64,000 nt of DNA from Pseudoalteromonas shioyasakiensis (GCF_024518675.1 NZ_JANIGL010000001.1:620001-684000), one strand, 5' to 3'; counted from the stretch's first letter, positions 19,161 through 29,210 are shown. The notes: generated from the sequence alone by a model not told the origin. A program made the numbers and translations.

Positions 19161-19721
19161 TTATCTTCCTCTTAACATTGTCAGAATAATCGATAGGCCT
19201 AAATTTCAGCCAATAGTTTAAGGTAATAGCTCACTCTGATTGTAAGACAAAAAATAAGTAAAAAGAAGGCAATATATTGCAAGGCAAATCAAAACCAGCC
19301 CGAATTGGTTAACAAAACTTATTACTAAGATTATATATTAACTGCATTATATAAAAGGTTGAGTCTTTAAATAGAGCAAATAGTCCAGCCACCCTTTTGT
19401 AATGTGAATTGGTAGTGTAAAAACACTGCTGTTTTTTATCAATAAAAACAATACATAATTAACCAGTTAGATTTTCCAACTATTGGTTAATAGGGAACAA
19501 ACAAAAATTAAACCAACCTATATTACCAATACCCACAAACAACCTTTCAAATTCCCAACATCTGTATTACAATAAAATGGAATTTATAGCTTGGTTGCAA
19601 ATCGAGTTACTGGAAGGCTCAACATAAGCGCCTTCTTTAAGAGCCTTTACTTAAGTAAATAGCATTAAGCTCATACCCTTAGGTATCACTAATTAGTTGA
19701 CTAAATACTGAGAACTTAAAT
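19161..19721. other. Non-coding gap upstream of SDR gene, with palindrome
   Basis: 560 bases, AT-rich, no ORF of note. The only structure seen is the perfect 14-bp palindrome TTTACTTAAGTAAA at 19646-19659, about 60 nt before the SDR gene, a possible operator. No recognised promoter or mobile-element end. Confidence 0.4.
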
Positions 19722-20477
19722 ATGTCTAAAAAAATTGCACTAATCACTGGCGCTACCGGTGGTATTGGTTTCCAAGTAGCTAAACGCCTTGGTGAAGATG
19801 GTTATACAGTGGTACTTAACGGTATCGAAGATGAAGTTGGCGCTAAGCGTGTGGAAGAACTAACAGCGGCTGGCATTGAAGCTGAATATTATGGTTTTGA
19901 TGTAACCAATGATGAAGCTGTCACAGAAAACGTCACTGCAATTGGTAACAAATACGGCCAAATTGACGTTGTAATCAACAACGCTGGCGGCCTAGGTGGT
20001 CGTAGCCCTATCGAAGGTATGACAACTGAGTTTTTCCGCTTTGTAATGGCGCTTAATCTTGACAGCGCGTTTTTTGTTTCTCGTGCAGCCATACCATTTA
20101 TGAAAAAAACAGAAGGTGGTTCAATCATTAACTACACTTCAAATGCAGCATGGAATGCCGGTGGCCCTGGTGCTGGTATTTATGGTACTTCAAAGGCTGC
20201 AGTGCACACATTAACACGTGCACTAGCGAAAGAGCTTGCACCTGCAGGTATCCGTGTTAATGCAGTATCTCCAGGTACTATCGACACACCTTTCCATGCC
20301 CAAATTAAAGAAACTAAACCTGAAGTATTCGCTTCATGGAAAGACAGCATTATGCTAGGCCGTCTTGGTCAACCAGAAGACGTGGCTGGCGTCATCTCGT
20401 TCTTAGTAAGTAAAGATGCTGCTTTCATCACTGCTGAAACCATCCAAATCGGTGGTGGTCAAGCTTTAGGTATTTAA
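19722..20477 (+). CDS. Short-chain dehydrogenase/reductase (FabG-like)
   Basis: 251-aa classical SDR. Nucleotide-binding TGATGGIG at residues 9-16, NNAGG near 86, catalytic Ser in NYTSNAAW and YGTSKAA (Tyr and Lys, about 155-159), and the usual PGTIDTPFH and C-terminal ITAETIQIGGGQALGI. The FabG/3-ketoacyl reductase or glucose-dehydrogenase type cannot be separated by reading. It has no fatty-acid genes beside it, so it is not the housekeeping fabG of the fab cluster. The unusually long upstream region suggests regulated expression. Confidence 0.85.
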   Translation: MSKKIALITGATGGIGFQVAKRLGEDGYTVVLNGIEDEVGAKRVEELTAAGIEAEYYGFDVTNDEAVTENVTAIGNKYGQIDVVINNAGGLGGRSPIEGMTTEFFRFVMALNLDSAFFVSRAAIPFMKKTEGGSIINYTSNAAWNAGGPGAGIYGTSKAAVHTLTRALAKELAPAGIRVNAVSPGTIDTPFHAQIKETKPEVFASWKDSIMLGRLGQPEDVAGVISFLVSKDAAFITAETIQIGGGQALGI

Positions 20478-20558
20478 TTCATATCGTGACAAGGTATACA
20501 CAACACTGATTTAGCCCGTCAATTAGTTGTTTTTATATATTGTCATGGCTTGAAAATT

Positions 20559-20598
20559 AAAAGCCGTTTGTAGCTTACTTAGCTTACAACGGCTTTTT
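20559..20598. terminator. Intrinsic terminator between SDR and signal peptidase genes
   Basis: AAAAGCCGTT ... AACGGCTTTTT with an inner partial stem; A-run on the left and T-run on the right let it serve both converging genes. Confidence 0.85.
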
Positions 20599-20610
20599 CT
20601 TATGCCACCT

Positions 20611-21270
20611 TTACAATGAGTTTAATTCTTTTAGAAAGCGATTTTTACGAGGTAAATAGTAATTATCATAATCTAACGATGCAATAACGCGCTTTGCTTT
20701 ACCAAGCAGTTCGGCTCTGGGCACAAGGCCAATCACACGAGAGTCTGCACTGTGATCTCTGTTATCACCCATCGCTAGATAAAACCCATCTGGTATCACG
20801 ATTGTATCGAATGACTGCATTTTAGAGGTATATTTCGAGACGCGAATTTTATGTTTTATTCCTAGCAAATTTTCTTGCTTTGTTTCGCTCAAACCAAGTT
20901 CAGCAAGTGTTACGTAACCGAGCTTTTCACCATTAATTGTTAACTTATTATCTTTAAAATTAATGCTATCACCTGGTACACCAATGACCCGTTTAATGAG
21001 ACGATTATTTGCAGCTACTGAGTCAAATACGATGATATCCCCTCTACTTGGCTGCCCTAGTGTTAGCAAAGATATTTTAGTAAATGGCACACGCAGATCA
21101 TAAGCCATTTTATCTGTAAGAATTCTATCGCCTTCAATGATTGTAGGTTGCATTGATCCCGTTGGTACTTCATACCAATCAGCAACCGCACTTCTAAAAA
21201 CACTCATCAAGCAAATAAAAACAATTAAGGAGCGATTATTCTTCCAGATTTTATTTAAATATTTCATATT
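20611..21270 (-). CDS. Signal peptidase I-like protein
   Basis: A membrane-bound serine protease of the LepB family that removes Sec signal peptides. Start taken at ATG 21270 (GGAC 9 nt upstream; 219 aa); an in-frame ATG at 21318 lacks a ribosome site. One membrane helix (LIVFICLMSVFRSAVADWY), catalytic Ser in VPTGSMQPTI, catalytic Lys in RLIKRVIGVPGD, and GDNRDHSADSRVIGLVP. It is shorter than E. coli LepB (324 aa, two helices) and is not beside lepA/rnc, so it may be an additional paralogue with special substrates. No substrate gene is evident nearby. Confidence 0.88.
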   Translation of the reverse strand, partial: NMKYLNKIWKNNRSLIVFICLMSVFRSAVADWYEVPTGSMQPTIIEGDRILTDKMAYDLRVPFTKISLLTLGQPSRGDIIVFDSVAANNRLIKRVIGVPGDSINFKDNKLTINGEKLGYVTLAELGLSETKQENLLGIKHKIRVSKYTSKMQSFDTIVIPDGFYLAMGDNRDHSADSRVIGLVPRAELLGKAKRVIASLDYDNYYLPRKNRFLKELNSL

Positions 21271-21454
21271 TTTCGTCCGTTTATTAAGTATCTTATCAAT
21301 TGACTCGAGCCACTTCATATCAGTTCACTGGAATTTGTAACAAAGAATGAATGGTAAAGTTTGAAACAAACAACAATACCATCCATTCGTACTAGTGATT
21401 TTTGCTTGTATTTAAATAATACTTATTGGAAACAAAATAATAAAACATAAGTAT

Positions 21455-22150
21455 ATGGAAATTACTCAGGCACCCACTAATCAACTAACTAACGCTAAAT
21501 CTTTCTTAGACTTACTCCCTGGTAAAATTATTGATATTCAATTTACTAATCCTTTATCATTTCGTTTTAAGCTAACATTAGTTGGTTATGAGGCAGGAAA
21601 GTACCTTATTCTCAAGTACCCGAAACAAGCTAAGCTAAATGAGTATTCAGATATACTCAAAGAAGGTAACGGCGCAATCGTACGCTACATTGTCGAAGGA
21701 GAACGAGGTGAATGTGTTGCTTTTTCAACCACCATACTGGCAATATCAGTGCGCCCTGAAAAATTAATTTTCCTAGCCTACCCAAAACAAATTGAAAGCA
21801 GGCAACTAAGGGAAGTCAACCGATTACAAACACATATTCCAGCCAAAATAAGCATAAATAAAGATCAAAGCTTTAACAGCGAAAACTTACTCCAAGGAAT
21901 AATAATTGATATTTCAGCCACAGGTTGCCGTTTTACAGTACATGTTAATTCTGGATTTCTAGCCTTGAAAAAGCGCCAAGTATTTGTACATTTACTGTCA
22001 CCCATTGACAGCTCTGCGGTCATCATTAGTGCCCATGTGCGTAATAATCAAATGCAGGATAACCGGCTGAACGTAGGAATTGAATTCGCTGAACAAGAAC
22101 GCGAAAAAGTACAAAAGCTGTTAGAGGTCTATGCCATTGATATTAATTAA
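21455..22150 (+). CDS. PilZ domain c-di-GMP-binding protein
   Basis: 231 aa. N-terminal YcgR-like beta region (PGKIIDIQFTNPLSFRFKL to about 105) then a PilZ domain. The motif is present in altered form: RQLREVNRLQTHIPAKI supplies arginines of the RxxxR type near 115-122, followed by IIDISATGCRF (the D/NxSxxG motif) near 150. Such two-domain proteins are c-di-GMP receptors acting on motility or surface traits. Transcribed alone; c-di-GMP input could come from enzymes such as the EAL protein at 11.9 kb, but the link is inference. Confidence 0.85.
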   Translation: MEITQAPTNQLTNAKSFLDLLPGKIIDIQFTNPLSFRFKLTLVGYEAGKYLILKYPKQAKLNEYSDILKEGNGAIVRYIVEGERGECVAFSTTILAISVRPEKLIFLAYPKQIESRQLREVNRLQTHIPAKISINKDQSFNSENLLQGIIIDISATGCRFTVHVNSGFLALKKRQVFVHLLSPIDSSAVIISAHVRNNQMQDNRLNVGIEFAEQEREKVQKLLEVYAIDIN

Positions 22151-22209
22151 GAAATTAAAAACCCTCTCATACTTTTTAGCACTCTTATTAGGCTTAAAAT
22201 AAGAAACTA

Positions 22210-22241
22210 GCGCCACTATTGTTAAAAATGAGTAGTGGCGC
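22210..22241 (-). terminator. Stem-loop between PilZ and DUF2999 genes
   Basis: GCGCCACTA and TAGTGGCGC form a 9-bp stem. On the minus strand a U-rich tract (TAGTTTCTTATTTT) follows, so it fits a terminator of the DUF2999 gene. Confidence 0.6.
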
Positions 22242-22260
22242 GCACATAACTAAACAATAT

Positions 22261-22515
22261 TTACTGGTTTTTATATTGCTCTTTGGCTTTGTCTAGCTCG
22301 CCATCAGAAATACCTAATGATGCGGCTGCTTCTTTAATTAGCTGTGGCTGAGTCATAACAAGCGCCATTAACGCTTGAAGCTTCTCTGGTGGAATACCTA
22401 ATTGTTGCACTAACGCCATTGCCATCATCGGGTTTTGTGTAAACGCCTGAAAAAGCTCATGGACTTTTTCATCACTCACATTATGCTCTTTTAATGTTGC
22501 TATAATTGGGTTCAT
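22261..22515 (-). CDS. DUF2999 family small protein
   Basis: 84 aa, all helical by eye, matching the DUF2999 family of marine gammaproteobacteria (opening MNPIIATLKEHNVSDEKVHE, with PEKLQALMALVMTQPQLIKE in the middle). Soluble, no cysteines, no signal peptide, no known function. Monocistronic with its own stem-loop terminator. Confidence 0.8.
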   Translation of the reverse strand: MNPIIATLKEHNVSDEKVHELFQAFTQNPMMAMALVQQLGIPPEKLQALMALVMTQPQLIKEAAASLGISDGELDKAKEQYKNQ

Positions 22516-22597
22516 ATTTTTACCTTACATCACTTTTAGTTGCACTAATTATATGGGCAAATAATTAGTTTTAAACAGGTATTACTTTTAAAGGTAA

Positions 22598-23560
22598 TTA
22601 TTCAACCTGTAACACGACTTTACCAGCATTTTCATTGCGCTCTAAAATTGCGTGGGCTTCATTTGCTTGTTGCCAAGGCATGGTTTTATAAATATTAAAA
22701 TCAAAACGTTGGTTAGCAATATCATCGTAAAATTGGTTCACGAATTCATCGCGTAATTGGCGTTTAAATGCTTTGCTACGATTACGTAAAGTAGAGGCAT
22801 GAAACGAAATACGTTTTTGTAAAAGCCGCGCAAAATCAACTTCAGCAAATCGGCCATCTAAAAACGCCAGCATAATAATTTGACAATCCATTGCCGCGAT
22901 TGCGGCATTCTTATTTAAGTATCGGCCAGAAACAGGATCAACAATGACATTGGCTGTTAATGTGTGGGTTTGCATGTATTCAACAAAGTCATCTGTTTTA
23001 TAATTAATTGCATGATCAGCCCCCAGCTCTTTGGCGTGTTGGCACTTTTCATCACTGCCTGCAGTTATGACGACGATAGCACCAACACGTTTTGCCATTT
23101 GGATTGCTGCGCCCCCAACACCACTGGCCCCAGCATGAATAAGCGCAGTTTGCCCCTGTTGTAAGTTACCTAACTGAAACAGCGCGCCATATGCGGTTAA
23201 ATAAACCTCGCTGATAGCCGCCCCTTGCGCCATTGATAAACTCTCAGGTAATGCCATTATTTGCTCGGCATCCACCGCAACATATTCGCTATAAGCACCA
23301 CCAGCACACAGAGTAAATACATCTTGATTTAGCCATTTACTATCTACCTCAGCACCAAGCTCGGTAACAGTACCAGCACATTCCAGACCTAAAATTGGGC
23401 TATCATCCTTTGGCGCAGGGTATTTCCCTTGGCGCTGCATACAATCAGCACGGTTAACGCCAATCGCAGCGACTTTGATAAGCACTTCAGTTGCATTTAA
23501 TTCAGGCTTGCTGGTCTCGCTCAGTGACAAGTTTTGATTTTCATGTGCGATGTATTTCAT
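22598..23560 (-). CDS. Quinone oxidoreductase-like zinc-independent MDR protein
   Basis: 320-aa medium-chain dehydrogenase of the QOR/Qor-2 (PIG3) branch. It has the GroES-like N-terminus (GVNRADCMQRQGKYPAP), and the NADPH-binding fold with IHAGASGVGGAAIQMAKRVGA (split: AGASGVGGAAIQMA). Structural-zinc cysteines of alcohol dehydrogenases are missing, as expected for QOR. Likely reduces quinones or enals with NADPH. It lies 15 nt downstream of the small secreted protein gene and may be co-transcribed with it. Confidence 0.85.
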   Translation of the reverse strand: MKYIAHENQNLSLSETSKPELNATEVLIKVAAIGVNRADCMQRQGKYPAPKDDSPILGLECAGTVTELGAEVDSKWLNQDVFTLCAGGAYSEYVAVDAEQIMALPESLSMAQGAAISEVYLTAYGALFQLGNLQQGQTALIHAGASGVGGAAIQMAKRVGAIVVITAGSDEKCQHAKELGADHAINYKTDDFVEYMQTHTLTANVIVDPVSGRYLNKNAAIAAMDCQIIMLAFLDGRFAEVDFARLLQKRISFHASTLRNRSKAFKRQLRDEFVNQFYDDIANQRFDFNIYKTMPWQQANEAHAILERNENAGKVVLQVE

Positions 23561-23575
23561 TTTCGCTCCTGTGGT

Positions 23576-23968
23576 TTAATCTAATTTCCGCCATATTTCA
23601 GCTTCAACTAACTTACCATTTTCAGTGAGCGAATGATGCCATAAATCACCCTCAATTTTGTAATCAAAAGCCATTGTTTTACCCAGTAGCGAAGGTATGT
23701 TGCCATACGAGAAGGTTTCTATAAATTGCTGGTCTTTAATAACATAACTACCACCCCCAGCATAATGGAATTCGCCCCCTTTTTGCGTAATATAATTAAA
23801 ATGGGTTTTAGTGATTAATTTAATAGATGATAGTTGCGGCGCTTTTGCTGTTACATAGCCGTCATTTACGGCGTATTTCCCCTCTACAAACTCCCAACTA
23901 CCTAATAAAGGATTGGCTAAAGTGTGACTTGAAGCAAACAATAACCCAGCTAATACCAGTGCTCTCAT
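23576..23968 (-). CDS. Small secreted protein of unknown function
   Basis: 130 aa with a signal peptide (MRALVLAGLLFASSHTLA, cleavage near residue 18). The mature protein starts NPLLGSWEFVEGKYAV and is beta-rich (SIKLITKTHFNYITQKGGEF, FHYAGGGSYVIKDQQFIETF), resembling lipocalin-like "LGSWEFVEG" domains. I do not recognise a specific family. Between aceK and the quinone reductase on the same strand. Confidence 0.6.
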   Translation of the reverse strand: MRALVLAGLLFASSHTLANPLLGSWEFVEGKYAVNDGYVTAKAPQLSSIKLITKTHFNYITQKGGEFHYAGGGSYVIKDQQFIETFSYGNIPSLLGKTMAFDYKIEGDLWHHSLTENGKLVEAEIWRKLD

Positions 23969-24035
23969 ATTATCTCCAATGCTTTTTTATTGATAAACAC
24001 TCGCCGATTGTACCTTTAATTGATATTGTGCCGTA

Positions 24036-25844
24036 TCATACTTCAGTCTTGATATTGGTAAAGCGCCAACTTTGTTTATACGGGTATACATCGTAGATGT
24101 GACCTGCTCGGATTTGCTGTTGACAGTTTTGCCAAAATGACGCCGTGAATATGTCGCTGTGATGATATTTAAATATTGAGAACGCGCGCTCATTTGCACT
24201 AAAAAATACCTTAAATTGGCTTGGAAACACGTCGTTATCAGCAATATCAAAATAACTCTGAGCACTTAGCTCATCTAATTGACTATCACTTTTTGGAATA
24301 TCTCTAAAATTACACTCAGTTAGCGGACAAATTTCGTCATAATCATAAAACACCACACGGCCCCAGCGGGTGACTCCAAAGTTTTTCATTAACATATCGC
24401 CTGGAAATATATTTGCCCCAGCTAAGTCCTTTATAGCCTTACCATAATCAAGCATGACTTTGTTTAGCTGTTTATCATCGCATTGATTTAGATATAAATT
24501 AAGCGGCGTCATTTTCCTCTCAACATAGACGTGCTTTAAGATAAGCGCTTTTTCAGCCATCACCATACTACCGCCTATCATTTGTTGCATATGGCTTAGG
24601 AGTTCATCACTAAAGCGTGATAAGTCAAACGCTAAGTATCTAAATTCATGGGTATCAACCAACCGACCCACTCTATCGGCTTGTTTAACAAAATCATACT
24701 TTGCCATAACCTGAGCTTTGGTAGCTGTTTTTGGGGCATTAAACTTATCTTTTATCACCTTGTAAACGTACTCTGAGTTCGGTGTGGTAAATACCAACAT
24801 GACCATTCCTGGCGTACCGGGAGCAGTAATGTACTTATCTGATTTCGGACTATTTTTTGTGGTATCTACCTTATAACGATAGAATTCTGTTTTAGCGTGT
24901 TTAATAAATCCAATTGCATTAAATAACTCAAAACGTTGCTTATGTGGCATAAGCACTGACAAATAATCAACATAACGAGCGGGTTGATCGGTATCTACCA
25001 TAAAATAAGTACGCGCAAATCCAAACAATAAACTAAGTTGATCGGCCCCCATCATCACCGCATCGAGGAGTAAGCCTTTTTCAGTATTTAGTATGGCAAT
25101 TGCAAAAGGCATATTATCGCCATTTTTGGCTATGCAACGACCTATCAAATAACAAGCTTTATTTCTGAAAAACAACGAATTGGCGTATTCAATATAACCA
25201 TCATTTAAATTGATTAGCTCATAAACTTGGCGGCACTGCTGCTTTGCACCTAATTTTAAGGTGCGCTGTAAGATTGCCACATCACGGTCAAAGTCTATAA
25301 AATTCACTCTAAAAGCTTGCGCTAAAATCAGCTGCTTAACGGCATTTGAAAAACCACATTGCAAAGATATTCGCTTTACTAAACCATCAAATGGCCGAGG
25401 AGCTGTTCGATACTTTGCCTTTAAAACAAACAAATGAACGGTTCTTATTTTTTTATCGTGCCATATCGCACCAAATGTTGAATTAAAAAACGTATGGGCG
25501 ATAGGTTCATTTTCATGATTGGCAACCATGGCAGCATAAATATTTTTTGCTTGCTGCCAAATACTCGCATCATTGAGCTCCGCATAGGCTATCAGCCTAA
25601 CCACATGGCTGACATTTTCCACTTGGCGTTCATACACTTGCAATCGCGCCCGCATAGCTCCTTGCACATCAAGCCACAGCCTTTGTTCAAACCGACTTTG
25701 TGCACCTAACGTAATATTTAAAAACTCAGCAAACATGGCGTCAAAACCGGCAAAAACAGCTCGTGCCAATTTGGTGGCAATGACGTGCTCTAAAGCAGGA
25801 TTATTAGTCAATGTAGGCACAATAGAGGATGGAAGGTTAGGCAT
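24036..25844 (-). CDS. aceK: Isocitrate dehydrogenase kinase/phosphatase
   Basis: AceK phosphorylates and dephosphorylates isocitrate dehydrogenase, controlling the split between the TCA cycle and the glyoxylate shunt. 602 aa (E. coli 578). Diagnostic segments: the ATP-binding loop PGTPGMVMLVFTTPN, YVYKVIKD, and VFYDYDEICPLTECNFRDIP near the C-terminus. It is not next to aceBA here, but its substrate gene icd is in the same window at 42.6 kb, with the target serine conserved. Divergent from the LysR gene. Confidence 0.96.
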   Translation of the reverse strand: MPNLPSSIVPTLTNNPALEHVIATKLARAVFAGFDAMFAEFLNITLGAQSRFEQRLWLDVQGAMRARLQVYERQVENVSHVVRLIAYAELNDASIWQQAKNIYAAMVANHENEPIAHTFFNSTFGAIWHDKKIRTVHLFVLKAKYRTAPRPFDGLVKRISLQCGFSNAVKQLILAQAFRVNFIDFDRDVAILQRTLKLGAKQQCRQVYELINLNDGYIEYANSLFFRNKACYLIGRCIAKNGDNMPFAIAILNTEKGLLLDAVMMGADQLSLLFGFARTYFMVDTDQPARYVDYLSVLMPHKQRFELFNAIGFIKHAKTEFYRYKVDTTKNSPKSDKYITAPGTPGMVMLVFTTPNSEYVYKVIKDKFNAPKTATKAQVMAKYDFVKQADRVGRLVDTHEFRYLAFDLSRFSDELLSHMQQMIGGSMVMAEKALILKHVYVERKMTPLNLYLNQCDDKQLNKVMLDYGKAIKDLAGANIFPGDMLMKNFGVTRWGRVVFYDYDEICPLTECNFRDIPKSDSQLDELSAQSYFDIADNDVFPSQFKVFFSANERAFSIFKYHHSDIFTASFWQNCQQQIRAGHIYDVYPYKQSWRFTNIKTEV

Positions 25845-25930
25845 ATTTTTATCACTTATGGTGACTATTTTACTTTAGCTGTTTACACACCATAGCAAGC
25901 AGGCTTTAATTTAGATAATTAATATAGCAA

Positions 25931-26896
25931 ATGAATAAGATTGATCAGATGAATATAAGAAATGTCGATCTCAACTTATTAGTGTACCTAAATGTACTCA
26001 TTGATGAGCAAAATGTCTCTAAAGCCGCTAATAAGCTTGCCTTAACCCAGCCTGCGATGAGTAATGCGCTAAAGCGCTTACGTGACTTATTTGATGATCC
26101 CTTGCTTGTTCGTGCCGCAGGCAATATGACACCAACAGCTAAAGCTCTCAGTCTCAAGCCTGAAATAGAAGCATTATTAAAAATGGCTGAGGCTATTACC
26201 CAACCAAGTGAATTATTTGACCCAACCACTGCAGAAATCACATTTAGAATAATGGCCAACGACTATTTAGAGTCGACTTTAATTGCTCCCTTTATCACTG
26301 CGCAACTGCTAAAACATCCCGGCCTTAACTTTGATGTACTCAGCCCAAGTGACGTAAACCTACAAGATATGGAAAAAGGCACCATAGATTTGGCTATCAA
26401 TCGCTTTAATGGTATGCCCCGCTCTTTTCATCAAGCCAGTGTGTGGCGGGATAATTATTGCTGTTTAATGCATCCTAACAATGACTATTTAAACAATGCT
26501 AACTTAGAGCACTACTTAGCAGCAGAACATATTTGGGTAAACCGAGCTGGCTGGGGAGCCGAGGCCGCAGTTACCAATAAATCTGGGAGCCAAAAACTCG
26601 GTTGGGTTGATGAAGCATTGTGGCAATTAGAGCAAACTCGCCATATTCGTGTATTCACCCGTCATTACATGGTTGCAAGTTTACTTTGCCAATCACCTAA
26701 GCTGATTGCTACATTACCGCGACGCCAAGCGATGCTACTTGCTAAACACACCGATTTGGTTATAAGTCCTGTGCCTTTTCAAATAGTACCTATCGAAGTT
26801 AAAATGCTTTGGAGCCCGCTACTTCACCATGCAAGCCCACATCAATGGCTGCGTCGTGAATTACAAGCTTTTGCAAATACCATAGCAGACCGATAG
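25931..26896 (+). CDS. LysR-family transcriptional regulator
   Basis: 321 aa. N-terminal winged HTH (DLNLLVYLNVLIDEQNVSKA then LTQPAMSNALKRLRDLFDDP), then a substrate-binding domain that recognises an unknown co-inducer. An alternative start six codons later (MNIRNVDLNLL) is possible; neither has a strong ribosome site. It is divergent from aceK (86-nt gap) and convergent with the DUF819 gene, so it may control aceK or an unlinked target. Confidence 0.88.
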   Translation: MNKIDQMNIRNVDLNLLVYLNVLIDEQNVSKAANKLALTQPAMSNALKRLRDLFDDPLLVRAAGNMTPTAKALSLKPEIEALLKMAEAITQPSELFDPTTAEITFRIMANDYLESTLIAPFITAQLLKHPGLNFDVLSPSDVNLQDMEKGTIDLAINRFNGMPRSFHQASVWRDNYCCLMHPNNDYLNNANLEHYLAAEHIWVNRAGWGAEAAVTNKSGSQKLGWVDEALWQLEQTRHIRVFTRHYMVASLLCQSPKLIATLPRRQAMLLAKHTDLVISPVPFQIVPIEVKMLWSPLLHHASPHQWLRRELQAFANTIADR

Positions 26897-26918
26897 CTTA
26901 GAATAATTAATATAACAC

Positions 26919-28070
26919 CTAGGTTAAAAGATAATTTATCCCTACTCCTATAAAAGTCGCAATGGCATAGCCTAATACACCGACCAACATACCTGGGGAT
27001 ATAAGGTCTTTCCAACCTTGTCCGGCCGCAATCGCAGCTGCGGCAGTTGGCCCTAAGATACATGCGCATGAGGCAATCATAAGTTCTGCTAAATCAATTT
27101 TAAGCCAGTGCCCTATAACTAATAATACAGCAAGATGAAAAACCATCAAAATCAGTAAAAATCCCACAATAAACAACGCTGGACCGAACATTTCATTTAA
27201 GTCTGCACTGACTCCAATAGTCGCAAAAAAAATATACATAAACAAAGTGCCTAGTTCAAATTCGAAACTCATTCTTGCTACTAGTTTCTTTGCAAAATTT
27301 GCCACAACCAACGATAGTAAAGTGACTGCAATAATAAACATCCCAGAAATAGGAATAATTTCCGCAACGATTCCTGCCAGAGTGCATATAACTAAACTAC
27401 TCGCTATAGGCAAAATCACCGAAGGCAAGGTTACACTAGATACAGCATCCTTGATCTCTGTATCTAGTGTCTTCCTTTGCTCTTTGCTAACAATGTATTT
27501 TGATGGCACAAACCGTGTAACCAATGACATAACAGGTAATGCCATGAGTAAAATCAAAAATATCACCGCACCTATTGCATCTGCTGTTAGGGTAGATAAA
27601 TAAATAGATGAATCAGTAAAACCTACGGCTTGAGATGTTGCAACAAAATTAGCACTGCCACCTATATTACTGGCTGTTAGCACTGAGACTATTTGCGCTT
27701 CCATCTCGCCTAAATCCAATAAACTTGAGGCTAATAAAGCGCCTATAACCGTTATCAGTGCTGCAAGCAAAAATACAAATAACAAACTGCCACTTTGTTG
27801 TACAACTTTTTTTAAGTCAACTCTAAACAATAATAAAGGGATCGCAATTGGCACTAATAATGACTGGATCCCATCATAAATATCACTTTTCATTGGTAGA
27901 ATACCAATGTTACCGACAATTAAACTCATTAATAAAATAATAAGTGGTGCCGATATTTTTTTGCCAATTGATGTTTTCTCTGCGTACACACCAAAGATCA
28001 CTACTAAAAAAATGACCGTCAGTATTTGTATCGTATTATCAGCACTAATTATTGACACTGTATTCTCCAT
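26919..28070 (-). CDS. DUF819 family membrane transporter
   Basis: 383 aa with about ten membrane segments; family features include SNIGGSANFVATSQAVG (about 132-148) and GPTAAAAIAAGQGWKDLISP near the C-terminus. DUF819 (YjcL) proteins are putative carriers and are repeatedly found next to dipeptide epimerases, exactly as here (30 nt after the epimerase gene, same strand). The likely job is uptake of dipeptides or their products across the inner membrane; substrate inferred from context only. Confidence 0.82.
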   Translation of the reverse strand: MENTVSIISADNTIQILTVIFLVVIFGVYAEKTSIGKKISAPLIILLMSLIVGNIGILPMKSDIYDGIQSLLVPIAIPLLLFRVDLKKVVQQSGSLLFVFLLAALITVIGALLASSLLDLGEMEAQIVSVLTASNIGGSANFVATSQAVGFTDSSIYLSTLTADAIGAVIFLILLMALPVMSLVTRFVPSKYIVSKEQRKTLDTEIKDAVSSVTLPSVILPIASSLVICTLAGIVAEIIPISGMFIIAVTLLSLVVANFAKKLVARMSFEFELGTLFMYIFFATIGVSADLNEMFGPALFIVGFLLILMVFHLAVLLVIGHWLKIDLAELMIASCACILGPTAAAAIAAGQGWKDLISPGMLVGVLGYAIATFIGVGINYLLT

Positions 28071-28100
28071 TACGAACTACTGTTCATCTATTAAAAGCAA

Positions 28101-29210
28101 CTACAGAGATAAACTCCAAACCTGTTCTATTGCTTTCTCATCAACAGATGCACCATGGCCATAGTCTGCGTTTAAATGGATAAGGCCACCAATACTTTTA
28201 TCATATTGTAATCCACCTGACACAGGATCTGACTTGAAATGAAATGCAGAATCTAAATCTAAATAATGTATATTAGGTCTAGCGGTAGCTAAATGCGCAG
28301 CAGCGGATAAACCGAGTCGGCTTTCCCCAAAACACCCTATCATACATTTAACACCTGCTGATTCAGCAATACTGTTAATTTTAAGTGCAGAATGAATTCC
28401 CCCAGACTTGCCTAATTTAATATTCAAAATATCAACCGCTTCAGCTTTAAGTAACTTAAAAGCATCTTTGTGATTAAATAAACTTTCATCGGCACAAATT
28501 GGTTGGTTTGTCGCATTACGTAGGCGCTTCAATCCATCATAATCCCATGCTGCTATCGGTTGCTCATAGTAATCAATATTAAACTCACACAAAGCCACAA
28601 TGTTTTTAACCGCTGTTGGATAGTCCCAGCCCTGATTGCTGTCTACTTTTATTGAAATATCTGGCCCTGCTAACTCACGCACAGCTTTAACATGCGGGAT
28701 ATCTTGTAAGCCTGAACGCCCAACTTTAAGTTTAATAGCATTAAAACCGGAATCAAAAATACTCTTTGCTAGTGCAAGGGTTTCTTCAACCGTATCTTGT
28801 ATACCAACCGTTAAGTTAGTGCGTAGCTCTCTGGGTTCACCACCTAAATATTGATACAAAGGCATTTTTGCAACTTTTGCAGCTAGATCATATAAAGCCA
28901 TATCAAAAGCGCAGCGAATAGAGGGATCACCAACGGTTAAATAATTAATTTCAGCAATACGGGTATCTAATGCCAATGGATTTTTACCCAATAAATGTTT
29001 TGCAAATAACTTAGCCATTTCATAATTACTTTGCTGTGAGTCACCGGTTATTTGTGCCATGGGACTTGCTTCACCCCATCCATACTCACCATCACTACTG
29101 ACAATTTTCACTACAACGTTGTTTGCAGCGCTTAAAATACCTACAGGAGTTTTTAAAGCGCCAGTAAATGGAACATTTAATGTGCCTATTTCTATTTTTG
29201 AGATCACCAT
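28101..29210 (-). CDS. Dipeptide epimerase (enolase superfamily)
   Basis: 369-aa member of the mandelate racemase/muconate lactonizing group. Two-domain layout, with the catalytic Lys pair in AIKLKVG (about 158-164), metal ligands Asp in VDSNQGW (near 192), Glu in YYEQPI (near 219) and Asp in CADESLF (near 244), and the second catalytic Lys in LNIKLGKSGG. This pattern fits L-Ala-D/L-Glu and other dipeptide epimerases (YcjG). Upstream are a TonB receptor and a GntR regulator and downstream a permease, which suggests catabolism of cell-wall or D-amino-acid peptides. Confidence 0.88.
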   Translation of the reverse strand: MVISKIEIGTLNVPFTGALKTPVGILSAANNVVVKIVSSDGEYGWGEASPMAQITGDSQQSNYEMAKLFAKHLLGKNPLALDTRIAEINYLTVGDPSIRCAFDMALYDLAAKVAKMPLYQYLGGEPRELRTNLTVGIQDTVEETLALAKSIFDSGFNAIKLKVGRSGLQDIPHVKAVRELAGPDISIKVDSNQGWDYPTAVKNIVALCEFNIDYYEQPIAAWDYDGLKRLRNATNQPICADESLFNHKDAFKLLKAEAVDILNIKLGKSGGIHSALKINSIAESAGVKCMIGCFGESRLGLSAAAHLATARPNIHYLDLDSAFHFKSDPVSGGLQYDKSIGGLIHLNADYGHGASVDEKAIEQVWSLSL

